Of a stretch of DNA of 64,000 nucleotides, positions 1 through 12,400 are shown one piece after another. The notes below the pieces were generated by a model, which saw only the letters and a list, made by a program, of their open reading frames with translations, was not told the DNA's origin and made no database searches. The translations under genes were made by a program, and so were the position numbers. This DNA is from Argopecten irradians. Taxonomy: Eukaryota; Mollusca; Bivalvia; Pectinida; Pectinidae. The stretch lies in the NCBI RefSeq assembly GCF_041381155.1, contig NC_091134.1:29021540-29085539 (forward strand), in the 5' to 3' direction. The first letter of the stretch is position 1, and every line of letters begins with the position of its first letter.

Positions 1-17
1 TCAGCGGTGTAGCATCT
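1..17. mobile_element. Tail of a TTAA-flanked MITE cut by the window edge
   Basis: TCAGCGGTGTAGCATCT followed by TTAA matches the right end of the complete element at 8153-8448 (GTCAGTGGTGGAGCATCT then TTAA). Confidence 0.65.
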
Positions 18-21
18 TTAA

Positions 22-658
22 CATTATACTTAACACAGGTCTAGTTCCAACAGATTGGACTATCGGCATAATTAAGCCTATTTATAAAAAAACAAAGGTG
101 ACTACTACTCTAGTTTCGTGCTTAGGTAAGCTTTTCAGTTCTACCATAAATGATAGACTTACTAAATTATCAGATGAAATTAAACTTATATCACAAGCAC
201 AAGCCGGGTTAAGAAAAGGGTACTCAACAACAGAAAATTTCTTTTTATTACATACTCTTATCTCTATCTATTTCTCTACAAACAAACAAAAATATATTGT
301 ACATTTATTGATTTTAAAAAAGCCTTTGATACGGTGTGGCGCGTTGGATTATGGAAAAAAATCTTTCTCTATTAAAGGGATTTTTTTTAAAAGTTATATT
401 TTATACGAACATACAAAATCCTGTGTACGCAATGGAAATGAAATGTCAGATTTTTTGTATATGTAATGTTGTGGTTAAACAAGGCGAAAATCTCTCTCCG
501 TTTTCTATTTTTCTTAATGGTCTTGAATAGTATCTTCACCAAAACAATGTGTCATATTTGAGTGAAATTGATAGTTTATCTGAAGATGATCTTGGTATGT
601 TTGTGAAATTATTTGTCATTTTATATGCAGATGATACTGTGGTGATGTCAGAATCACC
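22..658 (+). pseudogene. Decayed LINE reverse transcriptase, 5' part
   Basis: Translation in shifting frames gives hallmarks of a non-LTR reverse transcriptase: 'GIIKPIYKK', 'LVSCLGKLFSSTINDRL', 'QAGLRKGYSTTENFFLLH', then 'YADDT' at 624-635. Frameshifts interrupt it near 300-480. It is cut at 659-662 by a DNA element and resumes at 1714. The family looks CR1/Jockey-like; the clade cannot be set by eye. Confidence 0.8.
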
Positions 659-662
659 TTAA

Positions 663-1709
663 GGTAGGTCCATACTTTTGAAAATCGCGCCAATTTATAT
701 GACGCTATACCGGAAGTTGCGGGGGTTGTTTTGAATTCCAGAATGGTTTCCGATAACCCACGACATCACACTTGGATATTTTTTCAATGGGTGAAAATTG
801 TCTACATATAATATTGAATGTTTAAAATCATTAAATAAATCAAATAAAAGCAGTGAAGTGAAAACTGTATGCTATCTCTGTGGTTTTTGCGGTCGATGTC
901 GTAAATGGGAATGGATTTTTAAACACCGGAAGTGGCGTTCGTCGCTATAAATCATAAGAGGGGACCCGGCCGGACCGAAATTCCGGAATTCTAAAAAAAT
1001 CGCATACGGATTTCCTTTAAACACACAATTTGGAGAAAATCATAAAAAAAAACAGACATAAACCAGATATAATATCACAAAAACGTATGAACTGATGTGG
1101 AATGTTTTTTGCGGCACGATTTTCAAAAAATAGTCAAATATAACCCATCTTAGCACTGGATGAAATGGGGGTAGGGTTGCGAGTTACAAACTTCAAGCTT
1201 ACAAAATTGTGAAATTTTGATCGAGGACCCCGTGTTTTTATATGATATTTGAAAAACATATTACCTTGGGCATATCATATACAAATATTGTGAAATTGAC
1301 ATGGGTTTTCATTTCCTTTTTGGTCTATTCATTGATTTTTTACGGGCGAAAATATGGCAAAACATGATAATTACGTAGAGAAAGGGTCCTGGGAAATAAC
1401 AAAAATTAGTTAGCATTTGTAAAAATAAAATAGTTTTGTATATTGTTCTATCGTAAGAAATTTAGGACAAAAAATCAACAGGATCGAGACTAAATTCACC
1501 CTAATATTACAGAAAACATAATTTTACGAATTTTTCTATTTTCAGTCAGCAAATTTGCATGGATGGTATATTTCAAGCTCAAATATCTCAAAAAGTAGTT
1601 CGAGAACACCCATTTATCTTTACAGATTTGAAATCTACATGAAAAATGCAAGAAAATAAGACCTGTTAGAAAAAAATGACATGGGTTTTCCCAAAAGTAT
1701 GGAGCTACC
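663..1709. mobile_element. TTAA-flanked DNA element (piggyBac-type, non-autonomous) nested in the LINE
   Basis: The segment is flanked by TTAA at 659-662 and 1710-1713 and has inverted termini: GGTAGGTCCATACTTTTG on the left; the right end reads GGTAGCTCCATACTTTTG in reverse complement. TTAA target duplication is the mark of piggyBac elements. It is 1047 bp with no substantial ORF, so it is non-autonomous. It splits the LINE frame cleanly. Confidence 0.8.
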
Positions 1710-1713
1710 TTAA

Positions 1714-2990
1714 GGTCTACAATGTGCACTTGATTGGTTTCAAAGTTATTGTGAAGAGTGGAAACTAACTATTAATACACAAAAGAAAAAAATAGTAATT
1801 TGAAAAACGCAAAAGTAGACGGCAATATAATTTAAAATTATTTAATGATCAAATAACTCGTGAAGATTCTTATCCTTAGTTTGGTATATTGTTCAATTAC
1901 AACGGCTCATTTGCTAAAACAAAGAAAAAATTAGATGACCAGGCAAAGAAAGTACTGTATGCGTTGTATACGGAAATTAGAAAACATCCCATTATCAATA
2001 GATTTACAATTGAAATTATTTGACTCACTTGTATCTCCTATTTTGTTGTATACCAGTGAAATCTAGGGATTTGAAAATGTAAGTATCATTGAGAAATTTC
2101 ATTTGCAATTTTGTAAAAAAAAAAAAGAAAAATCTTCATGCTCGAGATAGTACTCCTAATTTTATGGTTAATGGATAACTTGGTAAATTTCCTTTAGAAG
2201 TTGAAATCAAGATACGGATGTTAAAGTTTTGGCACAAATTAATTACAGGGGAGATAACCTTTCTAGTGTATTTTATTGCCTTACACTAAGAATGCAAGAA
2301 AACGATACTAAAGAATGTAAGTGACTTGGTCATATAAAATCACTGCTTAATGAAACGGGTTTTAACAATATATGGCCATTTCAAAATACAAGTCCGATGA
2401 ATAGAGCATTATTTAAAAAAGTTGCTTAAACGACGTTTGTGTGATCAATATATTTAAAATTGGTTTTCTATTCTTGAAACATCGTCTCGCGGACAATTCT
2501 AGTCTACCTTTAAAAAGCCGTTTAAACTTGAACCATATTTAGTAAAGCTTGATTTCAAAGAACGTGTTACAATTAGTTTAAACTTGAACCATATTTAGTA
2601 AACCTTGATTTCAAAGAACGTGTTACTATTAGTTTAAACTTGAACCATATTTAACAAAGCTTGATTTCAAAGAACGTGTTACTATTAGTAAATTTAGGAC
2701 CTCGAATTTAAAATTTCCTATTGAAACTGGTAGATGGGCTGGTATACCACGTAATAACCGTATTTGTTTACTATGTAATAACGGTATTGGAGATGAATAT
2801 CACTACTTATTTCAATGAAGTAATGCAAGTGTAACTAATAATAGGTATAAATATATTCCTTAATACTATTATACAAATCCTAGTTTACTAAAAGGAGGTA
2901 TGTTTGAAATCTGTAATCGAACTCAACTAACAAGAGTCAGTTATTTTCTTAAACAAATAGAACAGTTATGTATTTTAAAGTGATCAAAAA
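1714..2990 (+). pseudogene. Decayed LINE reverse transcriptase, 3' part
   Basis: This continues the fragment at 22-658: 'CALDWFQSYCEEWKLTINTQ' follows directly from the YADD region once the insert is ignored. Later come 'FDSLVSPILLYTSEI' (thumb region) and a C-terminal Cys-rich stretch 'RICLLCNNG.GDEYHY'. Several stops and frameshifts make it dead. Confidence 0.75.
2520..2687 (+). repeat. 56-bp unit repeated three times inside the LINE relic
   Basis: Three near-identical 56-bp copies begin at 2520, 2576 and 2632 (GTTTAAACTTGAACC...). The unit is not a multiple of three and would break the LINE frame, so it fits expansion after the copy died. Confidence 0.85.
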
Positions 2991-4180
2991 GTATGGCGTA
3001 CTTGTTATATACACCTGCATTTCGATTACTTGTATGTTATTACTTCTTATTATGTTGTGATATAGCTGATTATATATGATATAACATTGAATATACAATT
3101 GTATAACTACTACATGTACATGTTCAATCTATTTATTCTCTGTACAAAGTATTAAGCGTTCAAGTTTAAGTACGAACTTAAGTAAAATTGAAATATATTT
3201 AGTGGTTATGCAATTGTATTACACTGCCATGGCTACGCTAAAAGTCAATGATATGAATTATTCAACATATACAATTATAATATTAAAATATTGATAAGGT
3301 TGCTTGCCTATACTACAATCATACATAACTATCGATGACTATTTATTATATTCTCTAATGTACGTAAAATATATTTACCCTGTCTGCCATGTATGTTTTG
3401 TATAAATTGACATCTTGTGGGGCACACAAAGGAGTGCCCAGAGTGTATTAATAAAATATGACAAATCTTTGTGTTTCCCAGTAATGATGAGATATGTGTC
3501 GGCAAAACAGGATATAGCAATTCAATACCACTTGTGTTAACAAATTGTAAATATTTTTAATGGCAGACAATATTCAATTATATTTCAATATATTTGTATT
3601 TATGTTAAATCTAACTGTTAACTCTTTATACTGAAAGAGAATATTATAGAGACGATATCTTTCTATAAATCAGTAAACACCTTCGTACCAGTTTCAATAA
3701 AAGCCAGCCTTACCCCAAATTCGTATATTGTTGTTAACCAGGGATAGTTATCACGTTTCAATGTGTTTGCAGACTTTTGACATTACTTTTTTGTCGTTGT
3801 TTTGATAAATTTTCTTGTAAAACTGTGTGTCCAATAACACTGTCTGTTATCTGCATTTTATAAAGTTAAGCGTTCGTTATGACGATATCACCTTCTTTCT
3901 CACATTAACTATACTATCATCGTTTATATGTATGCATACAATAAATAAGCAGATTTCGGAATCGGAAAACAAGCCCAGAGTTTATTATTGTTTGTCTGGT
4001 CTCATTAGATTACTTTTTTCATTTTGCTTTGATAAGTTTTTGTCTTCATAGGTGATCTTTTCAAGAGTTTCAAAGACAAAATCTTGTGATTTACTCCCAG
4101 CTTTTTTATTATTGCATTTTGATTAATTCTTACTAGATCCACTTGGTGCAGCTGTGTGTTATATATATGTGTTTCTCATA
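2991..4180. other. No recognisable feature
   Basis: AT-rich sequence with only short chance ORFs; no homology, repeat unit or splice-bounded exon was recognised. Confidence 0.4.
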
Positions 4181-4189
4181 TGTATATTT

Positions 4190-4700
4190 CATTGACCATC
4201 AAGTGTGTTACCGGAACTTTGTACGTTGTTTTGTATTGTTCCGGAAATATGTGTCCGGCCATCACCGGAAATTGTTAGGCACCTGGGACAGTTGAAAATA
4301 AATGTTGGAAGAAGACTGGCGTCTTTTTGTTTCACTGCAAGCGAGTCCCCATAACTAACTAATTTAAACACGACGTGTGCAATAGTTCAGTTTGCCTTTA
4401 AATGTCCGAGTGTATTCCTTGATATCAGGTTTTAGTTTTTGTGGATTATATTTTGAGGATGGTGTGTATTTTAGTCCTCTTAATAACAGCTTAACTTTCT
4501 TTTCTTTTCATTTAGAGTATCGGTAGACAGATTTATCATTTTCGGATCTATTCGTTCATTTTGGACCTTTGCCATTGCCTTGGTTTGCGGGTGCCTAAAC
4601 TAATGTCTGGCGTTTCTTCCTATGTAGGTAGTTCCTGTTCGACGGATCTTTTTGTTGATAAGTTCGACATTATAATTCGTTTCGTTTCTTCTGATTTGTC
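4190..4700 (-). pseudogene. Possible Penelope-like or related reverse transcriptase N-terminal fragment
   Basis: Minus-strand frames give 'RIDPKMINLSTDTLNEKK', then after a frameshift 'LLLRGLKYTPSSKYNP' and 'LKPDIKEYTR'. The 'L..GL.(F/Y).P(T/S)' followed by 'D..(E/K)(F/Y)(T)R' pattern is seen near the N-terminus of Penelope-like element proteins in invertebrates. Stops and frameshifts are present. The assignment is from memory of the pattern only. Confidence 0.4.
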
Positions 4701-4884
4701 GAGTGTATATTTGTGCTCCAGTAGGTGTATAGTTGCCAACCCTTTATTTTTCTTAAAGATTTTGATGTTAGTTCCTTGGCGATTGTGTACATAGTTTTGC
4801 TGGTTGTCTGATACGGTTGATGTGTTCTTGTACGATTCCCTTGCAGCTTGGTTTTTGTGAACACCCATTTGTGTACTACCTGCG

Positions 4885-4980
4885 AATAGCTCTATGGTTT
4901 CATGCGTTTGGGCTGGCGTTGATTTAGCTCTGTGGTTTCATTTGTTTGGGCTGGCGTTGATTTAGCTCTTGGTTCCTGTT
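4885..4980. repeat. Two tandem copies of a 47-bp unit
   Basis: 'TTTGGGCTGGCGTTGATTTA' occurs twice, each with 'GCTCT.TGGTTTCAT' before it. Confidence 0.6.
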
Positions 4981-5274
4981 ACTTTCGTCTTCTTGTCGCG
5001 TTCGAACGCAAATATTTGGGTAGATTTCCGTAATACTATGTTTTTGTCGCGTAAATCGACCATAAATATCTCACCTTTTAAAAACAAAAGCAGACTTTTA
5101 TAGAAAACTTTAATTCGGTTAAAATAAATATCAAGAGACACTAGATAATAGGGATGCTGAAATGTTGTTAAAAGTTATGTATAAAGTGAGAACGACAATT
5201 AGATCGTTATCTATATTTTATTTGGGGAATTAAGTTGGTACAAATTAACATTATTCATGAACAGTGTTGGTAAC

Positions 5275-5480
5275 AAGAGGCCCAAGGGCCTGCACGGTCA
5301 TCTGACAATGCAAACTACCCTTTCCTTAGAATCATACACCTGTGGAGCAGTTTCAGCTAAATCGCAATGATAGTATTTGAGAAGAAGTTCAAAATGTGTT
5401 TTCAAGATGGCGGCCATCTTGAACAGATCAACCCGAAAAATAATAGTTATAGTTATAATAGTTATTTCAGGAAGTTTCAA
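5275..5480. mobile_element. Fragment of the 'AAGAGGCCCAAGGGCC' repeat family
   Basis: It begins ACAAGAGGCCCAAGGGCC-like sequence and 'GGTCATCTGAC', the same head as the longer element at 31508. Only the head region is clear. Confidence 0.45.
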
Positions 5481-5762
5481 GTAAATTGCCCTGTTAGAAC
5501 ATAAACAGATGACCTTAAATACAGAGTATAAAAGATAATAAACGTGTTTTGATATATAACTACAAATGAGTTGTACATTTACAAAATCATTAATTATAAA
5601 TGATTAAACATATTTCTTAGATATGTGTTCCCTGTATTTACTGATAGATGTTTAATTGTAATTCAGATAGGAATCTTTTATAGCATATTCATATTATACA
5701 TATACATTGTATATGAATAAATGTATTATTATCCTACAGCATTAGTACAACACATGTAAAAT

Positions 5763-6200
5763 AGACTGTACATTGTTTTGAAAAAGCTATTTGGTGTAAC
5801 ATGTAAAATACATTGTTTTGAAATAGCTATTTGGTGTGACCAATGTAAACGACATTGATTTGAAATAGCTATTTGGTGTGATAGTAAAAGACATTGATTA
5901 AAATAGCTATTTGGTTTGACAGATGTAAAATACATTGTTTTGAAATAGCTATTTGGTGTGACCAATGTAATCTACATTGATTTGAAATAGCTATTTGGTG
6001 TGATAGTAAAAGACATTGATAGAAATAACTGTTTGGTGTGACAGATGTAAAATACATTGTTTTGAAATAGCTATTTGGTGTGACCAATATAAACTACATT
6101 GATTTGAATTAGCTATTTGGTGTGATAGTAAACGACATTGATTGGAATAGCTATTTGGTATGACAGATGTAAAATATATTGATTTGAAATAGCTATCTAT
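5763..6200. repeat. Minisatellite of about 41-bp units with a three-unit higher order, in the 3' UTR/downstream region
   Basis: About eleven units share 'AAATAGCTATTTGGTGTGA'. Three variants follow in order (ACCAATGTAAAC, ATAGTAAAAGAC, ACAGATGTAAAATAC), so the true period is about 122 bp, repeated roughly three times. It begins within a few bases of the aminopeptidase stop codon (6202). Confidence 0.85.
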
Positions 6201-6201
6201 T

Positions 6202-6408
6202 TCAAACAGATAAAAATAAGAATTGAGAGATAAGAACAGCAACGACCAAACTAACGAAGGCGGTCAGCTGACTTCCGCTTCCGGTCTCGTTTTCTAAACT
6301 CATAGGAACTGTCCGCGCAGACAGCCAGGCTGCAGCTAGAGCGTCATCACTCAACAAAGGTCCAATGGTGTCCTGAACAGTTCTGTGGTAGGCATTGATC
6401 CAGTCAAC
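6202..6408 (-). CDS. XPNPEP2: Aminopeptidase P exon 22: C-terminus and GPI signal
   Basis: 207 nt including the TGA at 6202-6204. It encodes '[19 protein letters not shown]' (family: 'WLN.YH..(V)RD..GP.L'), then a small polar stretch (ENETGSGS) and an uncharged hydrophobic tail of about 21 residues with no basic residue after it. This is the usual layout of a GPI-attachment signal; N694, G697 or S698 are plausible attachment sites. Acceptor GTTTCAG. Confidence 0.9.
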   Translation of the reverse strand, partial: VDWINAYHRTVQDTIGPLLSDDALAAAWLSARTVPMSLENETGSGSQLTAFVSLVVAVLISQFLFLSV

Positions 6409-9400
6409 CTGAAACATGATTACAATGGATATTTGCATATTACAGAGTTAGCTCCCTTGCGGGTACGTATCCATTGTGACATCCATATTTTTTAATGCAA
6501 TTCACGTCGTTTTCTCCGAAAATTATGACGTTACGCTTGCAAAACTCATGATTTCACACCTACCCGCAAGTGCATAAAACATAATGTAATATGCAAATGA
6601 AGATTATATTGCAATACAATAATGTGATATATGGCATAATTCTGTACTGTTGTGTTTTTGTATTCATTATTATATTCAGGAATACTGAATTGATAATAAA
6701 TTAAATAGGTCATGATTTACCCCCTAGGAGGTGTTCAACAACTGATATATACCACTCAGCCATAAACATAAACAAGTGCAAAATAATTCAAAGAAATTTG
6801 TATATCATAAAATATATAGTATATTTACCTAATGCTCATAATTGTTGATTGTATGATAGTAACCCCACATCAGACGAAAAACCGATGGTAATTAAACATT
6901 ATAATATATATAGTTAATTATAAAACACTGACTCATCGAATTAAGATTAATGACAAACCTCTCTTTGACTCAATAAAGCTTTATTGATAAGGTGTGGCTC
7001 GTACGGTACCATGGTGACTGTCTCAAAAGTAAGAAATGTAGTTCCGGGAAACTGATACTGCAAAAGGAAACTTATTTCAAATATCGACAAACTTTTATAA
7101 ACAAATTTCAGTGTAATAGACAATCATTTGAAAATATATTTTCACGAAATATTTATATAAACACATGTGAAGTTATTGAGGAAAGGGAGGTGACTCTTAT
7201 TGATGTATAATCCACGAATGGAAGAAAATTCAGGATCAAATTTGAACAATAAAAATGCATTATTTTAGTAATATATGGAATTAATTTTTTGATATGCTCA
7301 TCCATTTTCTACCTTGCATCATGATTTGTTAAATTGCCAGCAGCACTGATGAATATTATAAGGATTCAATTTAATCTATGTCTTTGATTTCTGAGATGTA
7401 TCTACCTTTGTCGTTGCTTTTTTCACCATGACAATATTTTCCAAACGAATTCCAAATTTCCCGTCCTCATAATAGCCCGGTTCTGTTTGACATAGAGTAC
7501 AAAACAAATAAACTAATCATTTGTTCAAGTATACGATATAGTAAGTTTGTTGAAAATACAAAAACATAAACTAGGTCGAAACGATAATTCCTTGTCAAAG
7601 ATTGATTAAGAAACAAAAGATAAATTTTAGCACAATATATCTTCACATGTATGTGTGAAAATACATTCATATGATTCGGACGAATCATTCTTTATAAAAC
7701 AGGACTTGTTTTAAAACCCGGAACAATCTTTCTCGTACACAAAAATATATATTTACCGTCGGAGAAAAACTGGAATTCATCGAGTGGTTCATCGTGGATA
7801 AAACTCGCATGAGACAGGGATATCCTTCCGGGTCCTGAAACATTGTGGATTGATAGTTATTTGTTAATTTAATGATTTTCAATATTAAGATAAGAATTAG
7901 CTTCGATCGGCATGGTTTGACTTTGTAAACCAATATTCAACGTGGTGAGCACGTCCTGCGTGATCATGCTATGTTGACATCAATTTGTACTCTATTGGTA
8001 CCATGTAGACATAATCCGGAAAATGTACACTCTATTGGAGACACATTACAGGTGCAATTCAATTTGTTGTTAATTTTGTTGCTTCCCATCATTTCAATCT
8101 ATCAGTACAGGTAACACTAGTAATTAATGAGAATGGGAAATGGCAAACTTAAAGATGCTCCACCGCCGAAAGAGCATAAACGGTACTCATTTTAACAATA
8201 ATTGGTGTTTAATCGTGTATATATATGTCTTATCAAATATAAATTAAAATAATTTATTTGATTTTGGTGCAGTCAGTAATCCATTCCAAATAGGACATAG
8301 TGTCATAGTTTTAATTATAATTAAGCTAAAACTTTTCGATGGTGGTATGGTATAAAGTAAGTAACTTTTTTAACTGAAGAAAAGTACTCAATCGTCTGTT
8401 CCTATTTTTGATAGAGAATAAATACCATTTGTCAGTGGTGGAGCATCTTTAAGAAAATTCCATTCATCCTGATTGTTCTTTTATTGTTTTCGCATGCAAA
8501 CTTACGGAGACGCTAAAGTAATGTTACAAACGTACCCTCGTGGACACTGAGGAACATCCCTATCCCATGGCCCGTACCATGTCGATACTGCAGACCAACA
8601 TCCCATAGAGGCCGTCTGGCTATTGTGTCAATTTCACGGCCTAAAAGGAGGATAAATGTTAGGATGGACAGAGATATTAACTTTTAATATATTTATTTTT
8701 CTTAAAAGGTTGCCCACTGAAATATCGATTAATAAGATGTTTATTAAGGCTTTTATTTAAAATTTGAACCAGCAGTTTTGTACTCTCAATAACTCTACAG
8801 GACTGGTTTTCTTAAAATACAATTTTACACACATATTTTCAAAGCTTGATATTGTAATAACAAACAACAACGAAGTAAACTAAACCAGATTTTTTGGATC
8901 CTCAAGATTACCTGTACTGTAAATCTAAGAAAAAAAATCTTCTTCTGAATCCTCAATCTACGTTCAGCTGATTATATAATTCGCTAGGGGAAAGAATTAT
9001 TCTATGCCTATATATATATCAAAGACATAATAATGTTGATGACACTAGCTTACACATGCTTTTTAGTAAGATAATATGTGATCAACTGAATCATATTTTA
9101 AAACTACAGTACTTTTATGCATTTTCTCAAAACATTATCTAAATATTATCTACATGCAGTAGTTATGTTTTATCGTACATGTATACATAAAGTCTTATAT
9201 TCCGAACGTGTTGGTGCTTATTGGAGATCATATTCGCTAAACATGATACATGTAGACATCTACATACACAATATACATGAAATATACTTCCACATTGTGA
9301 ACAAACATTAGGGGTGGGCAGAGGGAGTGATGAAAATATTTCTGTATTTGTAGCTGCTTTTATACCAAAGGGTTACTTAGCAAAATTGGAATATCTTTAT

Positions 9401-12400
9401 TTAATTATGTATCTTCCTTAAAGCACATGCATGTAGATTAATTAACAACTGTCAAATATTCACGGTTTAACGGAGAATAACAGAAAATGTTAACAATCTT
9501 ATCTCTTGATTGCTATGAAATCTCATTTTATTTAGTACGAGAAGGTATCGACATATATCAGACCGTTTGTATGAGTAATGCAATTTGCTTCGCAAAATAT
9601 ACATATAGATGTAGCTTATTGTTATATTAGTCTGGTCAAATTCAAAGATCTGACAACATTTTTCAAGTTTGTCGAAGCTTCACCTACCTTTGATTTTCAC
9701 CTGGTATCAAGCTTTCGGCAAACCGAACTAAGTACAATCTCGACAAATTCGCCATTTATTGACTATACTATCCTGATTTTAACGTTAAAAGGTCAGAAAA
9801 AATCGTTTGGCGGATCTTCATGGTCACAAAAGAGTTTTCATGTGCAGTTCCGAATGCAATTGGCCCGAGGAGGTCCAAGCGAATGGCGCATTCGATCATG
9901 CACTATTCGGTACGTCCTTTAAGCACTGATGTCACTATTTTTAGGTATCTGGCTAGCCAGAGACCTTAAGTTATAGGTTCTGGAAACTACTATTTTGCGA
10001 ACCAATCTATTTTTAGTAACCGTGATGTGTTCTCAACTTATCATCTGGAACATAAAATTTGTGAAACAATATAATTTTAGTAACAGTGACCTTTGTGGTT
10101 GACCTTTTGACCCCAAATTCACTACCAAACTGTATTTTCCCATATCCTACCATTGTGTAAAGTTTGATTAAAATCCGTTGATTTTTTCTCAAGTTATCGT
10201 CTGAATTTTTTTTAAAGTCTATATTTTTAGTAACAGTGACCTTTGGAGTTGACCTTTTGACCCCAAATTCAATCCCAAGCTGTATTTAATTTCCCATATG
10301 CTACCATTGTGTGAAGTTTGATAAAAATATGTTGATTTTTTCTCAAGTTATCGTCTGGAAACGAAATCCGGACGGACGGACGGACAGAATAAACACTATA
10401 GTCCCCTCCGGTTTCACCGGCAGGGGACTAATAAACTACAAGAGTACAACATTGCCAGGGACCTACGAGGTCATTGGCTTCTAGTTTAATTGCATTGGGG
10501 TATGACCCCGATGAAGTTTACAAATAGTGACATCTTTTTTAGAATAATCAATGACATAAAACACGTTTTAATGTACAATTCAATTGATTTTTTAAGGGAT
10601 TCTTTTTTCCAATACGCAACGTCAGTGTATCTATTGTTACGTCACGATAACGTCGGGTTTTCGGGCCATTCTCGGATTTTTTTTCATAGAGACATAGAAA
10701 AAAAGAATCGGCAAATCAGAAAGCGAGAAAAGTAATCACAAATGAATTACTTAAAGAGGTGTTCATATGTTTGAGATGTTTTCTATGCCAAAGTCTCAGA
10801 AATAATCAGGCTTTGCAAGTTGTAATTAGGTAAATAAAATACTTTCTTAAATCGACATGAAACATCAATTAAACAACAGGCCCAGAGCCATGTATCGCTC
10901 AACTGTTTGTTATGTTCAGTAATATTCGAAATCAAATGTACAAGACTTAGTGTTTAATGTAAATATTTACTTCCAATTTCCTCTATTTGAAAATACCCTT
11001 CAGGTCGCAGGAGGTCAGAGCAAAAAATTTATACAAACGCTGATTCCCTTAACCCAAAAATGTAATGGCCAAATTTTGATTTCAACAATTGGACTCTGTC
11101 TTATCCCCTTCTCAAAAGAATATTTTGGCCAAACTTTGTTACAATCAAGGCCGACATAAACTGTATATTAGGTAGCTATATATAGAATTTACCTATATTT
11201 ACTCCTATTGTGTCCTGTCCCTCCTGTCCAAGGAGAACACATCAAACATTTATTTGTAGGACTTTCAACATTAGCTTGAACACCACAATTGGTGTAAATC
11301 CATCAGCTACTTTATAACTGGTAGCAATTTAAAGTTATTCCCTCAATGAAATGTGAACGGACGACGGACGCCGCTCCATGGCTTGCTTAAGTTCATCTAC
11401 CTTTCGGGCTAAGACAACATTTAAGCAAACAACTGATATATTATAAGCAACACTTCAATAGGATAGATACTTATCACTGCACTCAAGCTGCATGCAAGAA
11501 GAACAATACATCAAAGCTTTATAAGCAAATATTAAGCGTACTTGAAGGGCTACACTGCAGCTACACTAACCCATTTGAGTGAGTGCATATTTCAATTTTC
11601 CCCAAGGGTACATGCTTAAACCACACATTCAGTCTATACTATATAGTGTGTAAGTGTGCTTCAGTCATAAACCAAATATACACTATGCTGGTGTGAATCA
11701 TGAAACGACTGGTAAACTCACCTAAATGACCTCCAGTAAACACAAGGTCAGCTAAGTCCACGTGGCCCATAAGCACACGTGTATAACATTCCTATATCAA
11801 AAAGACGCTTCATTATTAACATGTTGCTGTAAAGGCTATTATGTGCTTTACTTGAATACATAGAATAGCAAGCCATGCACATGGGCATGTGCTTACCAAC
11901 ATGACCGTTGACAAAGACGAGATCGGCGAAATCTACATGACCCATAAGAACACGTGTGTAACACTCCTATAATAAAGAGAGTGATATATCACTTAATGGT
12001 GTCTCCCCTGTCGTCTTATATTTTACTCAGATACCTAAGACGTATATAATTTTTGGAAAATGATAAATGAACAAAGCAATAGTCTATGTAAAACAGACAA
12101 AAAAACAAAAAACGAAAAAAAAGCCTCGGGGATTCATTATGCCACAGAATATTGGATGAAAAGTTTTGAAATATAAATTTGTTCTTTAGTATGTGTCCCA
12201 CGAATTAAATTAAAACAAACAACCAAATCATCATTCTTTGAACATATTTATATTATAAAACAAAGTGAGAGTAAGGAACTCTCAACACTGTCATCTACAA
12301 ACCTTCGGCACAGTTGTAAGTACGTGGATGTACAAATGAAACGATTATTTATAGACTAAGTTTAAATCACTTGTATGTTAGTTATAAACTTCACCATTAA

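Noticed and set aside
5729..6242. Minus-strand ORFs with repeated 'SHQIAISNQC' peptides
   Set aside because: They are translations of the minisatellite after the aminopeptidase stop codon.
9578..9922. 114-codon plus-strand ORF
   Set aside because: It is antisense inside an intron with no recognisable domain.
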